64,000 nucleotides of DNA, from NCBI GenBank assembly GCA_013180625.2, contig SNVD02006269.1, positions 1 through 64,000 of the forward strand, given 5' to 3'. Positions 1 to 9,180 of this stretch are shown in pieces (the stretch's first letter is position 1; each line of letters starts with the position of its first letter). This DNA comes from Boswellia sacra (taxonomy: Eukaryota > Streptophyta > Magnoliopsida > Sapindales > Burseraceae). A model generated the notes under the pieces. It worked only from the letters and a program-made list of their open reading frames with translations. It was not told the origin of the DNA and ran no database searches. Both the position numbers and the translations under genes were made by a program.

Positions 1-1006
1 ACAGGGCTCAAAGGGGTAACTAGGGATCAATTTTAATCAAGGTTGGCTCTTAAGGCTCAACGGTCCAAAGATGGCCTAAATCATTTCCCTAATGTTGCAC
101 AGTCTAGGATTTCGCCTCGAGTGACCATCAAACAAGTTCTCGAATTCATTGAAATCTGGAGAAACACTTAAATTACATAAACTTTCTCTAAGTAAACAAA
201 TAACTCAGGGATAATGGCTCGGTGCTCAATTTTGTGCAAGGAATCAAAGGTAAAGCAAAAGCTAATTAACATTTCAAGCACACAGATCTATGCATCAATT
301 ATCATTTTCCAAGAGTTATTCTCAATTCAATCATTGCCGTTATCATTGGCCCATAAAATGCAAGAGAAGAGGTACGTGGCTTTGTTCAGCCTGATCAAGA
401 TTGTATATTTTCAACATCCTTAGGACCAGTTAGCCCGACAAAACCTTAAACAGGCTATTCCAAACAATCCAGCCTATATACCTTTCTTATGAAAGAAACA
501 AACAGTCTGCAAGACACTTCACACAATATGCAATAAACAAACTACAGATTTATGTCGAGAGATTGCTTTCAAGGGTAAAGAAAACCCATATTCTGCCATT
601 CCTCATCGTTTTTCCACAACTTGTGTTTTTTTCGAATTCGAAACTGATGAAGATAAAAACACATAACAACTCTAAATTACGCAAAAACTAACCAACTCTA
701 AATAAACAAAAGTTCAACAAGTCAGTCAAACAAAAACAAGTTAGTTAGAATGGTGTCTAAAAAGTTTGGGGGGGGAATCGCTATACAGCCACTCACTTAT
801 TCAGCCATTAATGGATTTAAGAGATCCGAATGCGTTTCAAGAGAACTTGAACTTCTTAAGCCACCACTCTAAAAACCGAGATTAGAAAATATTACCTGGG
901 ACGAAAGAAATAACCTGAAAAAGCTCAAAAGAAACGACATGAAAAATCTCAAATAAACACACTAAAAGAAAAGCAAACAAAAACGAAGCAAACCAGCAAA
1001 TAGAGA
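1..1006 (-). repeat. Ty3/gypsy-type 3' spacer (non-coding)
   Basis: No gene is seen here. On the minus strand the stretch resembles the long non-coding spacer that plant Ty3/gypsy elements carry between pol and the 3' LTR. Examples are a CCCCCCCAAACTTTTTAGA-type start near 775-755 and the 'cctagttacccctttgagcc' type of text at the left edge. I recognise this by resemblance to known elements, not by alignment. No LTR terminus (CTTATCA on the plus strand) is present, so the 3' LTR of the element whose 5' LTR lies at 5448-6949 would be outside the window. Confidence 0.4.
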
Positions 1007-1657
1007 TTACAGATGGAGGGTTAAATCCAGTTGACGCCTTTTGTTGCCTTCTCCAAACCAATTTATCCGAGCCATTGTTGGATCAGGTGAATAGACGAAT
1101 TCTTGTAGTTTGTCAATTAACTCTCCTGCAGTTGAAGCTGTAGCCAGCATTTGCCTTGCTGACGGTGAGATGAAATTTTTTTCTACAGCTTGATCAAGAA
1201 AGGACAACAAACCGTCAAAAAAATTATTAACATTTAACAAACCAATGGGTTTCCGATGGATGTTTAGCTGTGCCCAAGAGGTGATTTGAAATATCTCCTC
1301 TAATGTACCATAACCACCCGGCAAAGCTATAATTGCATCGGACTTAACAACCATATGTGCAATACGCTCATGCATACTAGAGACCTGTAACTCTTCCCCG
1401 ATTGTGTTGCCTACGATATCTCGTACAGCTAATGGTTTAGGGATAATGCCGAGAACTTTGCTCCCTCCTAGGGATGCAGCTGTCGACACACACCCCATTA
1501 ACCCAAGACTACCCCCTCCGTAAATCAAATGAATACCCCTTGCAGCTAATGTCCTACCAAGATCAAGAGCTGCTGTTGTAAACTCTCCATCTTTACCAAA
1601 TTGCGATCCACAAAATACGCATATATTTTGGAATCGCCGAATTGGTGTTTTCTCCAT
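1007..1657 (-). CDS. LOG-type cytokinin riboside 5'-monophosphate phosphoribohydrolase, intronless
   Basis: A complete 216-residue frame of the LOG family. These enzymes release active cytokinin bases from cytokinin nucleotides, probably in the cytosol. Visible motifs are FCGS at residues 15-18, the nucleotide-binding YGGGSLGLMG at 46-55, MHER with Arg98, and the hallmark PGGYGTLEE at 113-121 with Glu121. The usual MHERKA reads MHERIA, one deviation. Length fits the family (about 200-230). The start is the ATG at 1657, which gives the normal short leader before the Rossmann fold. Plant LOG genes normally have several introns; this copy has none, so it is probably an RNA-derived copy. It lies on the same strand as, and inside, the internal region of a Ty3/gypsy element, where pol should continue. 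No stop or frameshift breaks it, so selection or youth is possible. Which LOG subgroup it belongs to is not decided. Confidence 0.9.
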   Translation of the reverse strand: MEKTPIRRFQNICVFCGSQFGKDGEFTTAALDLGRTLAARGIHLIYGGGSLGLMGCVSTAASLGGSKVLGIIPKPLAVRDIVGNTIGEELQVSSMHERIAHMVVKSDAIIALPGGYGTLEEIFQITSWAQLNIHRKPIGLLNVNNFFDGLLSFLDQAVEKNFISPSARQMLATASTAGELIDKLQEFVYSPDPTMARINWFGEGNKRRQLDLTLHL

Positions 1658-1814
1658 TTCTACAAGTGCTCTAAACTTGTGTAAGACAATGATGTACGTT
1701 AGGTATTATGCGATTCAAGTGCAAGACAGGTTATAAAATGACATTTAAAAATATGCAGAATGGATATATACACACGTAAAACTCTCAAATTTGACACATG
1801 GGGACATAATTTCG

Positions 1815-2060
1815 GTGGGGGTTGCTCGATGCAGATTTATCGCCCCGAGATTTGAAAAAATAGATATGCTTTCGGAGGGGTTTGACAAAACCTCCACACT
1901 TGTCGCCCACGTGTGCATGAAAAATGGAGATAAACTTTCGGTGGGGTTTGAAAAAAAACCGCCACACTTGTCTTCCACGTGAAGCATGAAAAGTAAAGAT
2001 ATACTTTCGGTGGAGGTTGACAAAACCTCCACACTTGTCTCCCACGTGTACTTATGCCAT
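1815..2060. repeat. About 67-bp tandem repeat (3 full units plus a partial), each with a hairpin and a G-box
   Basis: Units share 'ctttcggtggaggttgacaa' followed by 'aacctccacacttgtc' and then CACGTG. GGAGGTT and AACCTCC can pair as a hairpin in the better units. CACGTG (G-box) occurs at 1908-1913, 1976-1981 and 2043-2048, spaced 68 and 67 bases. A decayed first unit starts near 1815. The array sits 250-390 bases upstream of the LOG start on the LOG strand. It could be a promoter-like array or simply a subterminal-type transposon repeat; no transposon terminus is visible beside it. Confidence 0.75.
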
Positions 2061-2274
2061 AGGGTAGTTATATGGTTTGTCAAAAAGAAAACTTGAAATT
2101 AAAACAAACAAAATCAACAAACAACAACAACACAAAAACAACATTGATAATCAGATCAAACGAAACAAGAAAAAAAAAATTCTACGACAACAACACACAT
2201 CAAATATACAAGTAGTTGTGATTGTGGCTCACATCTTCCTCTGGTTTTACGTCCAGTAACGGCTGAAACGCCTT

Positions 2275-2829
2275 CTATGAGTCGGGGATTTGCTTCCCAT
2301 CCAGTTTTCTTATAAACTGGCAAACATGGTCGTTTTTAGTCAGATTCCCTAGACTATAACATTGCAATTCATCACGAAATGGTGTCCATAGATTAAGCAA
2401 TTCACGCTGAACAAGTCCACAAGAATGTGACTCGAGAGTTAACAAAACATTATCCAGCGACTCATTACTCAAACCATTCTTAATAAAAGAAAGTTTATCT
2501 TCTCTATTCCTGGACACAAAACCTAATGAACGATAAGTCTGGTTACAATTCTATCTAGCACATTTATAACATACTTGTAACCTTTTCGCTCTTCGCCTCT
2601 TGGCGTAGTAGCTCTTTCCTAGACCAGGCATGTATTTTGCAAGATTAATGTCCGGCTCACCGGACAATCTCACCTTGGATTCGATAAGCCATCGGATATC
2701 AGCAGGCACATTTAGGAGCATCAATGCCCAAAGTCTAGTCATTCGTACTTTATAAATTTTAAACACAGCATTTTAAGGAAGTGAAGGAAAATATTTACGA
2801 AGGTTCGACAGAAAGATATCGGCATCCAT
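2275..2829 (-). pseudogene. Degenerate ORF resembling the nucleic-acid-binding protein of Betaflexiviridae (carlavirus type)
   Basis: One reading frame runs on the minus strand from an ATG at 2829 to a stop at 2275. It is broken by in-frame stops at 2775-2773 and 2553-2551, with no frameshift in between. It shows an N-terminal hydrophobic segment, then a GKS-x2-AKRRRAK basic motif (about 2619-2584), then C-x2-C (about 2571-2560) and a later F-I-x2-G-L-x-E. This order of basic arginine motif, cysteine cluster and F-I-x2-G is what I know from the small cysteine-rich nucleic-acid-binding proteins of carlaviruses and relatives. The C-terminal ~70 residues are not recognised. If right, it is an old viral insertion carried in the retroelement region. 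The alternative is a fragment of an unknown host zinc-binding protein. The breaks mean it cannot make the full protein. Confidence 0.35.
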
Positions 2830-2859
2830 TGAAGAGAAGAAAAGGAAAGATATTACCAG

Positions 2860-2970
2860 TAATTCATTTGAGTCTATTCTTCTCCAAGATATGCACGCTT
2901 TAAACCTTCAAGCAATGGCTTCAATTCTTGTTTCGGTGTTTCCTCAAGTTGTTGCACAAATGAGCACAAA
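2860..2970 (-). pseudogene. Short Ty3/gypsy pre-RT pol fragment
   Basis: The minus-strand translation contains KQELKPLLEGLKRAYLGEE followed by a stop. This matches the conserved segment just before reverse transcriptase in plant gypsy polyproteins. The same segment occurs in the longer frame at 3296-4057 as LELKLLPDYLRHVFLGEN. The two copies differ clearly, so this is a piece of a second, diverged element or of an older rearrangement. It lies directly upstream of the virus-like ORF. Confidence 0.55.
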
Positions 2971-3099
2971 GCACGAAATGATCAAATTAAACAAAATGAA
3001 GGAAAAGAAAAGAGCAGAAACGAAACTAAAGACACATAAAAGAGATAACAACAAAATGGCAAACAAAAGTCAAAAACAACGTAAACACAAATAAAAAAA

Positions 3100-3295
3100 C
3101 ACATAAGACAGATGGCAAAGAGAGATAAAACCTGATCAATTTGATGGCCTACAAAAGGAATCTCCTCGAGACATAAAAATCGATCATTATTACCTTATTT
3201 TATTTTTCTTTTCTTTTTTTATTTATTTTTTTAAAGAAATTGGGTTGCCTCCAATAAGCGCTTGGTTAAACGTCCTCAGCCCGACGTTGGTTCCA
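3100..3295 (-). repeat. Ty3/gypsy post-integrase spacer start
   Basis: On the minus strand, 'caagcgcttattggaggcaa' followed by 'cccaatttcttt' is the sequence that normally follows the integrase stop in this class of plant gypsy elements. Here it follows the truncated pol frame almost at once, which shows that RT, RNase H and integrase have been lost by internal deletion. The rest is A/T homopolymer-rich with no gene. Confidence 0.5.
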
Positions 3296-4057
3296 TCATG
3301 GCAGGGTCCAATCTTCGCTGTGCTTCTCTAGTGGGCTTGGATCCTTTTTCCAACAAGAATTTTTGCATGCATATGGCTGGCCTTGGATGTTAGCAATCGT
3401 CCACCCAATAGTTATTTTGTGATCTCTAAGTACTTGGATGAGTTTCTCTTCTTGTAGTGGTGCAAGGCCCATTTCTATTATAACTGGCAAATAATCATTC
3501 TCACCCAAAAACACATGCCTCAAATAATCTGGAAGTAGCTTAAGCTCTAAGGTATTGGCTTTCATCACAGAAGGAAGAAGTTTCTCATTAGATAAAGGCA
3601 ATTCAATGTACGAAACATCATACCTGTTTGTGATTATAGCTATAGTCTCATCTAAGCATGCCATAGCTTCCTCCATTTCTTTGGACACTTGTATCAACCT
3701 TCTTGGTTCTTTGAAATTTTCTGTCCCTATGTGCTCACTAATAGCCATTTCCAATCCATCCTTGCGAGTTAACTCAAAACATTGTTGTGGCACAGAATCA
3801 ATAATGTCAACTGCAAAAACAGAATGCAAGTCACTAAGGTACCTTATTGCCTCGAAAATATTGAAACGGATCACTTTGCCATCAAACTCCATGGTGAAAG
3901 TGCCATCATGAACATCAATCTTGGTTCTAGCATTTTTCAAGGATGGTCTCCTTAAAAGAATCGGAGTTGGATTAGGAGATGTCTCATCCTCTATTTTAAG
4001 GACATAGAAGTCTGCTGGGAAAACCAATTGATTCACCTGCACAAGCACATCTTTCAC
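3296..4057 (-). pseudogene. Ty3/gypsy pol fragment: post-protease linker to the start of RT
   Basis: A 253-codon frame. It starts with the protease/RT linker (VLVQVNQLVFPADFYVLKIED, then a segment with LLRRPSLKNARTKIDV), passes LELKLLPDYLRHVFLGEN, and reaches ITIGWTIANIQGQPYAC, the entry of the reverse transcriptase domain. It then ends without any RT motif such as the YxDD box. The frame is shifted relative to the protease frame upstream (break near 4060). It belongs to the minus-strand element whose LTR lies at 5448-6949, and supports a non-autonomous, internally deleted element that depends on enzymes from elsewhere. Confidence 0.8.
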
Positions 4058-5116
4058 AACTCTTTTGGATATGCATTAAAATGATCAGCAAACTGAATGG
4101 TAATACCAGTTTTCGCAAAAGGTCCAAGATTTAAAGAAGCATAAATAGAATATGGCATGACATTAATAGATGCTCCTAAATCTAACATAGCTCTTTCAAA
4201 CTTGGTATTACCAATGGTGCATGGAATGGTGAACATACCTGGATCTTTGCATTTCGGAGGAATTTTTCTTTGCAATACAGCTGAAACATTTTCCCCCACA
4301 CTTACTTTCTCATTTCCCTTCAACTTTCTCTTGTTGGTGCATAACTCCTTGAGAAATTTTGTATAACAAGGTACTTGCTCGATAGCATCGAGAAGTGGTA
4401 TATTTACCTCGATTTGTGAGAAGTTTCCAGGATTTCTTGTTCTTGTTCCTCCTTCTTTGATTTTGCAATCTGCTAGGAAATGGTGGAGGAGTAACATAAG
4501 AAGGAATTTGAGTTTTAAGATCTACCTTAGAAGATGATGTGTTGTTCATGGTGGAAGTGGTCTCATCTCCTTCATCAGTTTGTGATTTCTTTGTCAGGTT
4601 TTGGATACGTGCCCCAGTTTCCATTTGCTCTCCATTTCGAATTTGCTCTCCACTTCGCAAAGTTATCGCACAAGCATTCTCTCTTGGATTGATCACCGTT
4701 TGAGAAGATAATTTTTCTGAGCATTGGCCCTCAAATTTACTCATGCTAGTAGCCAATTGTCCCATTTGATTTGCGAGATTTTGGATACTTGCCCCAGTTT
4801 CCTGCTGGAATTACATTGTGTTAGTGGCAAGTGCATTAACAATGTCCTGGAGAGACATACCTGATTTTTGTGAAGCTGGTTGCGGTGCTGGATGTGGCAT
4901 TGGTGGTGGTTGCATTTGAAAAGGTTGCTGCACTCTAGGTTGATTGAAACCTTGTTGCCGATTTGGTATCACATTTGGAGTGATTGGTTGATGATTCCAG
5001 TAACTAAAATTATGTTGATCTTCCCATCCAGCATTGTAAGTGCTAGAGAAAGGATCATACCATTGCCTCGTTTGTCCTGGAAATCCACCCATGGCATTGG
5101 CTTTTTCCATATATTC
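4054..5116 (-). pseudogene. Ty3/gypsy gag C-terminus and retropepsin, frameshifted
   Basis: Gag-like text runs from 5116 down: EYMEKANAMGGFPGQ, a proline/glutamine-rich stretch, then ENACAITLRSGEQI. It contains an in-frame stop at 4813-4811. A frameshift near 4480 leads into the aspartic protease segment ending with FERAMLDLGASINVMPYSIY. DLGASI replaces the usual retroviral DTG/DSG and is typical of this plant gypsy group. The gag zinc knuckle that should precede EYMEKAN is where the adapter sequence sits (5117-5154), so the gag frame is interrupted by an artefact as well as by real decay. Confidence 0.85.
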
Positions 5117-5154
5117 CTGTCTCTTATACACATCTAGATGTGTATAAGAGACAG
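5117..5154. other. Synthetic sequence: Nextera mate-pair junction adapter (assembly artefact)
   Basis: Bases 5117-5135 and 5136-5154 are the 19-base Tn5 mosaic end, CTGTCTCTTATACACATCT, followed by its exact reverse complement. The 38-base perfect palindrome is the junction adapter used in Nextera mate-pair libraries. Translated, it yields the peptide SYTHLDVYKRQ, a known contaminant signature in protein databases. It lies inside gag with gag-like sequence on both sides. It seems to replace about 12 codons of the zinc-knuckle region, not to join distant loci. The local sequence cannot be trusted, and order or distance across this point is uncertain. Confidence 0.97.
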
Positions 5155-5334
5155 CTCTATGATAGAATATACCCCACATGCATAAGGTTTCTGCATATGT
5201 CCTACAGCCATGTTTTTCACAAGAGAGGTTAGCTCAAAAAGTTGTTGTTCAATGTTCTAAGTGCTTACCTCATTTACACTCCAATGTAATTGTGGCTCAA
5301 ATTGGCTACTGAATTGTTGGAAATTTACTGCCAT
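5155..5334 (-). pseudogene. Ty3/gypsy gag remnant 5' of the adapter
   Basis: From an ATG at 5334 the minus strand reads a short gag-like segment with FELTSLVKNMAVGYMQ and then ACGVYSI, the expected start of a CxxC knuckle in which the second Cys is Tyr. A stop interrupts it near 5262. The ~300-residue N-terminal gag domain is missing, because the primer binding site lies only 90 bases upstream. It continues across the adapter into the gag text below 5116 in a different frame. Confidence 0.6.
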
Positions 5335-5423
5335 GTCGCCTAAATACAAACAATCAGAAAAGAAAAACAAACAAAATACGAATCAACAATGAAAACAAAA
5401 TAACAAATCGATTAGAAAATCAA

Positions 5424-5441
5424 TCCCCGGCAACGGCGCCA
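5424..5441 (-). other. Primer binding site (tRNA-Asp type)
   Basis: The plus strand reads TCCCCGGCAACGGCGCCA, which is the 3' end of plant tRNA-Asp including CCA; its reverse complement is the primer binding site of a minus-strand element. It lies six bases from the LTR terminus, as expected. It fixes the orientation of the element and shows that 5448-6949 is the 5' LTR. Confidence 0.9.
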
Positions 5442-5447
5442 AAAACT

Positions 5448-6949
5448 TGATGCGTTCGAAACTAGCAAGTATACTAGTCGCACAAGTAATAAAGTGATAA
5501 GTAATATATCGTTCCCACGAGGATTGATTCTAATTGAATTTGTTATTTTCCAGCAACAATAAATTAAATAATGGGGGTTTTGTTGAATGATTAACTAAAT
5601 GAACTAAGAATGCAAATGAAGAATAACAAAACAGAAAGTTAATTTGAGTAAAAAATCAATGAGAGAAATCTGGTTAAGGGATCCTTCTCTACCACAAGAT
5701 ATGGATTTGCGAATTAATTGTAGAATTATCATCCAATTACACCATTGAAATTATCAACCGTAGATAACAACAAGCTCTGTTTATCCCAATCTTTCCTTAC
5801 TTTGTTGTTAAACAAAACATGCTCTTTATTTAATCTCTATCCATTAAACAACCTAGAACAAGCTCTCTAAATTTAATTCAATGGATGCATTACGATAAGA
5901 AAGATAGGTTGATCTAAGCAATAAACACACAAGCTCGGATTATTTAACTTAGGTTGTATTCTCCAATTGCAATCTCTGATCACAATTTTGCTACTAATGA
6001 TTAGAAATTCAAGACAATTACGGATCAAGATTTCTAGTCTAGCAATAGATAACAACCAGATTATATTCAGTTGGCCAGCTCAAATACAATCAACAAGCAA
6101 TCATAAACATTAAATATGGGAAAATGCAAGCAACTTCAATTAGAGAATTGGATAACAATTTCTTACACAATCAACTCACAAAAACTATATCAGGGGCTTT
6201 GAAATCACCCTCAACCAATTCAGATTCAGTTACACATGTTAAAAAACGTCATAAATACAATACAATACATAAAAATTTTAGAAGATGAAAGGGAAATAAT
6301 AAACTTAGCAAATCTGATGAAATCTCTTAGGATTTGTAGTTCTTCCTCTTTCCAAGCCTTCAATCTCCTTCAAAAACTCTAAGAGATGAGAGAAATCCAA
6401 AGATGCAGCCTCCTCCACGTTCTCCCCTCCTCAAGTTATCAAAATAAAACCCTAAAATGTGTTTAAATACTCTGCTACAGTAACCTGCTACAGTGTCCCG
6501 TATTATACATGCTACAGTGATTTGTGGAATTACATTTCTATACTTCTCACACTGTTTTGATTACAACTTTTGGTACACTGAATGGATTTATAAACCGTAA
6601 ATTTCTCCAGAAAATAGACTTCGAGAGCTTTCCAACGGTATATAACATGTCATCGGGTTCATTGTATATCAATACAATTAAATCCGAGAAGATCACTGAC
6701 TAGCAGAGGTGAAAATGAAGGGTTTTACTCCATTTTTGTGCAAGTTGCTCCAAAACTCCTACAAACATCAAAACCACACAAAAACATAAAAATACCAGGG
6801 AATATAGCAAAGAAACATGGACGAATTGATATGAAAATGATATATAAATAGACACTTATCAATTATGCTAAAATATCATAAAGCTTTATAATACTGTCCA
6901 ATTAGTATTAATTATTTATGCTTAAGAGTGTACTTTTATGCGCTTATCA
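5448..6949 (-). repeat. 5' LTR of the Ty3/gypsy element
   Basis: On the minus strand the LTR begins TGATAAGCGCATAAAAG (6949) and ends CGAACGCATCA (5448), next to the primer binding site. An alternative outer end is at 6861, where TGATAAGTGTC gives an equally good TG start; the choice is not settled. No gene is seen within; short frames on both strands are chance. The outer border directly abuts MULE transposase sequence, so the element or its truncated copy lies in or beside that MULE. The partner LTR is not in the window. Confidence 0.75.
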
Positions 6950-6952
6950 ATA

Positions 6953-8105
6953 ATCAATTAGGCTAGTTATCGCAGTTGATAGATCTTTTTTGAAAGGGAA
7001 ATATAGAGGTACAATGTTGTTGTCTTCTTATATGGATGGAAATAAACAAATATACCTATTGGCATTTAGAGTGGGCATTTTGAAAATGATGACTCGTGGA
7101 ACTGGTTCATGAGACAGTTGTGTGATCATATTGTACGAAATGTCCGAGATCTTGTTTTCATTACTTATCGCCATCGTAGCATTGAACGAGCTATTGCAAC
7201 AATTTTTTCCCATGCACTGCATGGATTGTGCATTCATCATCTGAAAGGTAACTTGAAGGCAACGCTCAAGGATAAAACTTTGTTGGATATATACTCCTGA
7301 GCTACAAGGACATATCATTGTGCTGATTTCAACTATCATATGCGACAAATTGAGTCGCATATGTCAGTAGCAGCAACTTATCTTCGAGATATTAAAGTCG
7401 GTAAATGGGCACGTTCATAGTTTCATGGCTGACGGTATAACATCATGACAACCGATGTTACTGAGTCAATGAACAGCTGCTTATGACATGCACGATTCCT
7501 CCCGGTTACATTGTTAGTAAATTATTACCGTGTGAACTTGCAGCAATGGTTCTATGAGCGTCGACAGTTATTTGCTAACTCAGAATTACATCTCTCGTCA
7601 TAGGCTAACAAGTTGATGGATGAGCGTTTAAAGAAGAGAGAACGTATGAGGGTTAATAGTATCTCTCTTACTATGTATGAGGTGAGAGGCAACGACCGTG
7701 TTAGCATCATTGACATGCACGCTTGGACATGTATGTGTCGTGTGTTTGATCTTGACAAGCTTCAGTGTGCACATGTATTAGCTGTTTACAAACATATGAA
7801 TCTACTGACGTGCCATGATTATTATGCCCATTGGTAAATGACTGAAACATTACTACATGCATATGCTCTGCCAGTTGTTCCTGTTGGAGTTAGTGAGGAT
7901 TGGATAGTTCCTGAGGAGGTACGCAGCAGAGTGGTTCTACTGCTAGTCGTGAGGAGATCAACCGATTGTCCTCGAAAGAATCGAATCCCTTCCGTCGGTG
8001 AGTCTAGCTCATCTTGAACTTGCAGCCGGTGTCGAAGTTCCGGGCACAATTATCAAACTTGTCGAAACCCAATTCCACTTCATGACAAGGGATGAGGTCT
8101 ACTAA
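6953..8105 (+). pseudogene. MULE transposase (MURA-like, with SWIM zinc finger), decayed
   Basis: Across several frames the plus strand reads a MULE transposase from the first catalytic block (VIAVDRSFLKGKYRG) through VFITYRHRSIERAIATIF, HGLCIHHLKGNLKA and NYHMRQIESHMSVAATYLR to the SWIM finger (CMCRVFDLDKLQCAHVLAVY) and a C-terminal knuckle. In the second catalytic block the usual S-D-R-H-x-S-I reads T-Y-R-H-R-S-I, so Asp is lost. Several frameshifts and stops are present, and the N-terminal MuDR domain is cut off by the LTR at 6949. With the Ulp1-like gene on the opposite strand (9180-12075), the layout matches Kaonashi-type MULEs. Not functional. Confidence 0.88.
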
Positions 8106-9180
8106 TTGTAGGCAATGAATTTTTTTGTCTATGTAATATTATTTGTTTGTTGTAAGCGACGTGGTCTATTTATTTTATTCCATTGGAGACTAGTTCAAAT
8201 GAATAACTTTCATTTATGTGATTTGGTCTATGTATACAAACATTCATGTATGAAACATTCATTTATGTGCTTCATCAATGTATGTAACATTCATGTATTT
8301 ACAATTTTCGTAATCTTATACATGGAAAACACATAGTACTATACAAAAAAATGTTTAAGACTGAAATGTGTAAATATCCACAAACTGTTTATCCACAAGA
8401 AAGTAGCATTCAGAGTTGCTTTATAGCTAAGCGACTCAAACGGGAAACTAAACAGTCACTTTTCAAGAAAGAGTAATTATACTACACTTTACAAAAAGTA
8501 CGTATAAAATGTTGATGCAACAACTCTCATTTAATGTCGTAGCCTTAGAATGCTTACATTTTTTTATATTTATTAATTATTTAGGTGACTATAACTCCAG
8601 AAGTAATGTCAAAGAAGATCAACAGAGATGTGATCATAGAGCTCACTTGCCTTTACAAGGAGAAATACTTGGGCGAATGAGTTCTTGCATATTATCGGTG
8701 GAAGACTCTCTTAACGACAAACATAGTTAGGCCAGCACATCTCGTTCAAAGGAATTTATTGTCAATGTATAAAACTTTCATGTATGAAACATTCATTTAT
8801 GTGCTTCGTCAATGTATGTAAAATTCATTTATTTTTTCCGCTAAGAATTTATGTGCTTTGTCATCGAAATAAATATTCGTGTATGAGACACTTATTTATG
8901 TGCTTTGTCAAGGTATAAAACATTCATGCATGTGACACAAATTTATGTGCTTCGTCAATGTATAAAACATTCGTGTATTGTGCTAAACTATTCATATATG
9001 AGTGTAATGGGACGAATTATTATAGTACCAATACATTCATGAATTTACAAGTTTTCGTACCCCTATACATGGAAAACATGTACTACTATACAAAACATGT
9101 CACTATATAAAAATGTGTAAATATCCACAAACTATATATCCAAAAAAATGTGTAACTATACAAATTATATACATGACACG
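8106..9180. repeat. Non-coding repeats between the MULE transposase and Ulp1-like genes
   Basis: Imperfect repeats of 'gaaacattcatttatgtgct' with 'tcgtcaatgtataaaacatt' appear near 8240, 8770, 8880 and 8940. A second repeat, 'tatacatggaaaacatgtac', appears near 8318 and 9065. This looks like the intergenic, tandemly amplified spacer of the MULE. No convincing gene was found; a frame at 8509-8730 has no recognisable motif. Confidence 0.6.

Noticed and set aside
1745..2083. Several overlapping frames on both strands over the G-box repeat array
   Set aside because: Repeat-derived frames with no recognisable motif; the array is non-coding.
4811..5179. A 122-codon minus-strand protein starting MWGIFYHRAVSYTHLDVYKRQ
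   Set aside because: The N-terminal third is translated adapter plus out-of-frame flank; only the part below 5116 is genuine gag.
5448..6861. Alternative outer LTR border at 6861
   Set aside because: It also gives a TG start (TGATAAGTGTC), but 6949 gives a second good terminus directly against MULE coding sequence. Kept as an alternative only.
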